Source of the DNA: Phormidium sp. FACHB-1136
Lineage (GTDB): Bacteria > Cyanobacteriota > Cyanobacteriia > Phormidesmidales > Phormidesmidaceae
Assembly: GCF_014697375.1 (NCBI RefSeq)
Contig: NZ_JACJRS010000048.1
Location: 1 to 41,322 of the forward strand
DNA: 41,322 nt
Reading direction: 5' to 3'
The notes beneath the pieces were generated by a model. The model was not told the DNA's origin and ran no database searches. It saw only the letters and a list, made by a program, of their open reading frames with translations. Of the stretch, positions 41,096 to 41,322 are shown in pieces. The position numbers were made by a program, and so were the translations under genes. Position 1 is the first letter of the stretch, and each line of letters starts with the position of its first letter.

Positions 41096-41322
41096 TTAAA
41101 GAAGCTCGTTTATGATTGACTGGAGATCAATTGACCCAAGGTTTCTTACGTCCGTCAAGGCAATCTTTTTAAGGGCAGCGTCCATCTTCTTTTTATATTC
41201 CTTAAACTTAATCTTCTGGACAGTGGGAAGTTCTGTATCCGGTAGCGGGACGCCAAGAAAAACGGACATGAGCTGAGTCAATCGACCCATCATGTCCGAA
41301 ACTGGCTGATGTAAAGCCTTTC
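41096..41322 (-). CDS. C-terminal part of an unidentified protein (cut by right edge)
   Basis: The open frame continues past the right edge. Visible residues include HQPVSDMMGRLTQLMSVFLG, VPLPDTELPTVQKIKFKEYK, and the helical end KKMDAALKKIALTDVRNLGS. No motif identifies it. An internal ATG at 41293 could be a start, but the frame is open upstream, so it is more likely the tail of a longer protein. Codon use and AT-richness are like the toxin-antitoxin region. Confidence 0.5.
   Translation of the reverse strand, partial: KALHQPVSDMMGRLTQLMSVFLGVPLPDTELPTVQKIKFKEYKKKMDAALKKIALTDVRNLGSIDLQSIINELL

Noticed and set aside
39172-41322. Search for CRISPR repeats in the AT-rich end
   Set aside because: Only the 75-bp antitoxin duplication was found; there is no regular repeat-spacer array anywhere in the window.

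Overview
The window comes from a moderately GC-rich cyanobacterium. The diagnostic genes are nblA (phycobilisome degradation), sipA (DUF3148, partner of the NblS kinase), a DUF3285 gene next to ybeY, the cyanobacterial type of glutamate-cysteine ligase, and several small cyanobacteria-specific proteins. I found no GCGATCGC (HIP1) octamer while reading, so this is probably a lineage without HIP1, perhaps Leptolyngbya-like. The lineage is an inference.

Layout. 1-120: tail of an IS630-type transposase cut by the window edge. 0.3-4.5 kb: purU, a zinc-ribbon methyltransferase, an apparently intact IS605-type element (divergent tnpA/tnpB with both end hairpins) and a DUF4340 gene. 4.8-9.2 kb: orphan ParA ATPase, tsaE, EVE-domain gene, a small helical protein, orphan exbD, trhO and nblA. 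9.8-15.0 kb: tandem UspA protein, then five leftward genes (coiled-coil/Pro-rich protein, alpha/beta hydrolase without a catalytic His, Nudix hydrolase, bcp peroxiredoxin, SDR). 15.0-15.6 kb: gene-free stretch with a cluster of DnaA boxes, where gene direction switches from left to right; it is a candidate replication origin. 15.6-35.2 kb: mostly rightward housekeeping genes (DUF4230, GST-like, glcE-like, M15 peptidase with three tandem modules, rhomboid, sipA, nupC, MBL hydrolase, ribF, moxR, gshA, trmL, LysM/M23 peptidase, a CAU tRNA, two peroxiredoxin-type genes, an acidic membrane protein). 35.3-38.9 kb: leftward metallophosphoesterase, trpG/pabA, dgkA, ybeY and DUF3285.

39.2-41.3 kb is different in character. 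It is visibly more AT-rich and holds a leftward toxin-antitoxin-like array: a BrnT toxin with a BrnA-like antitoxin, a small WKDEIVEEI protein, a second truncated antitoxin paralogue, a gene split by a -1 frame change at an A AAA AAG heptamer, a HicB-like protein, and a third antitoxin whose 5' end is a near-identical copy of the first. Neighbouring genes in it are joined by ATGA overlaps.

Main points of interest: the frameshifted gene (programmed frameshift or decay), the mosaic antitoxin array, the DnaA-box cluster, the interlocked inverted repeats inside ribF, the alpha/beta hydrolase lacking its His, and repeats upstream of nblA and of the ybeY operon.
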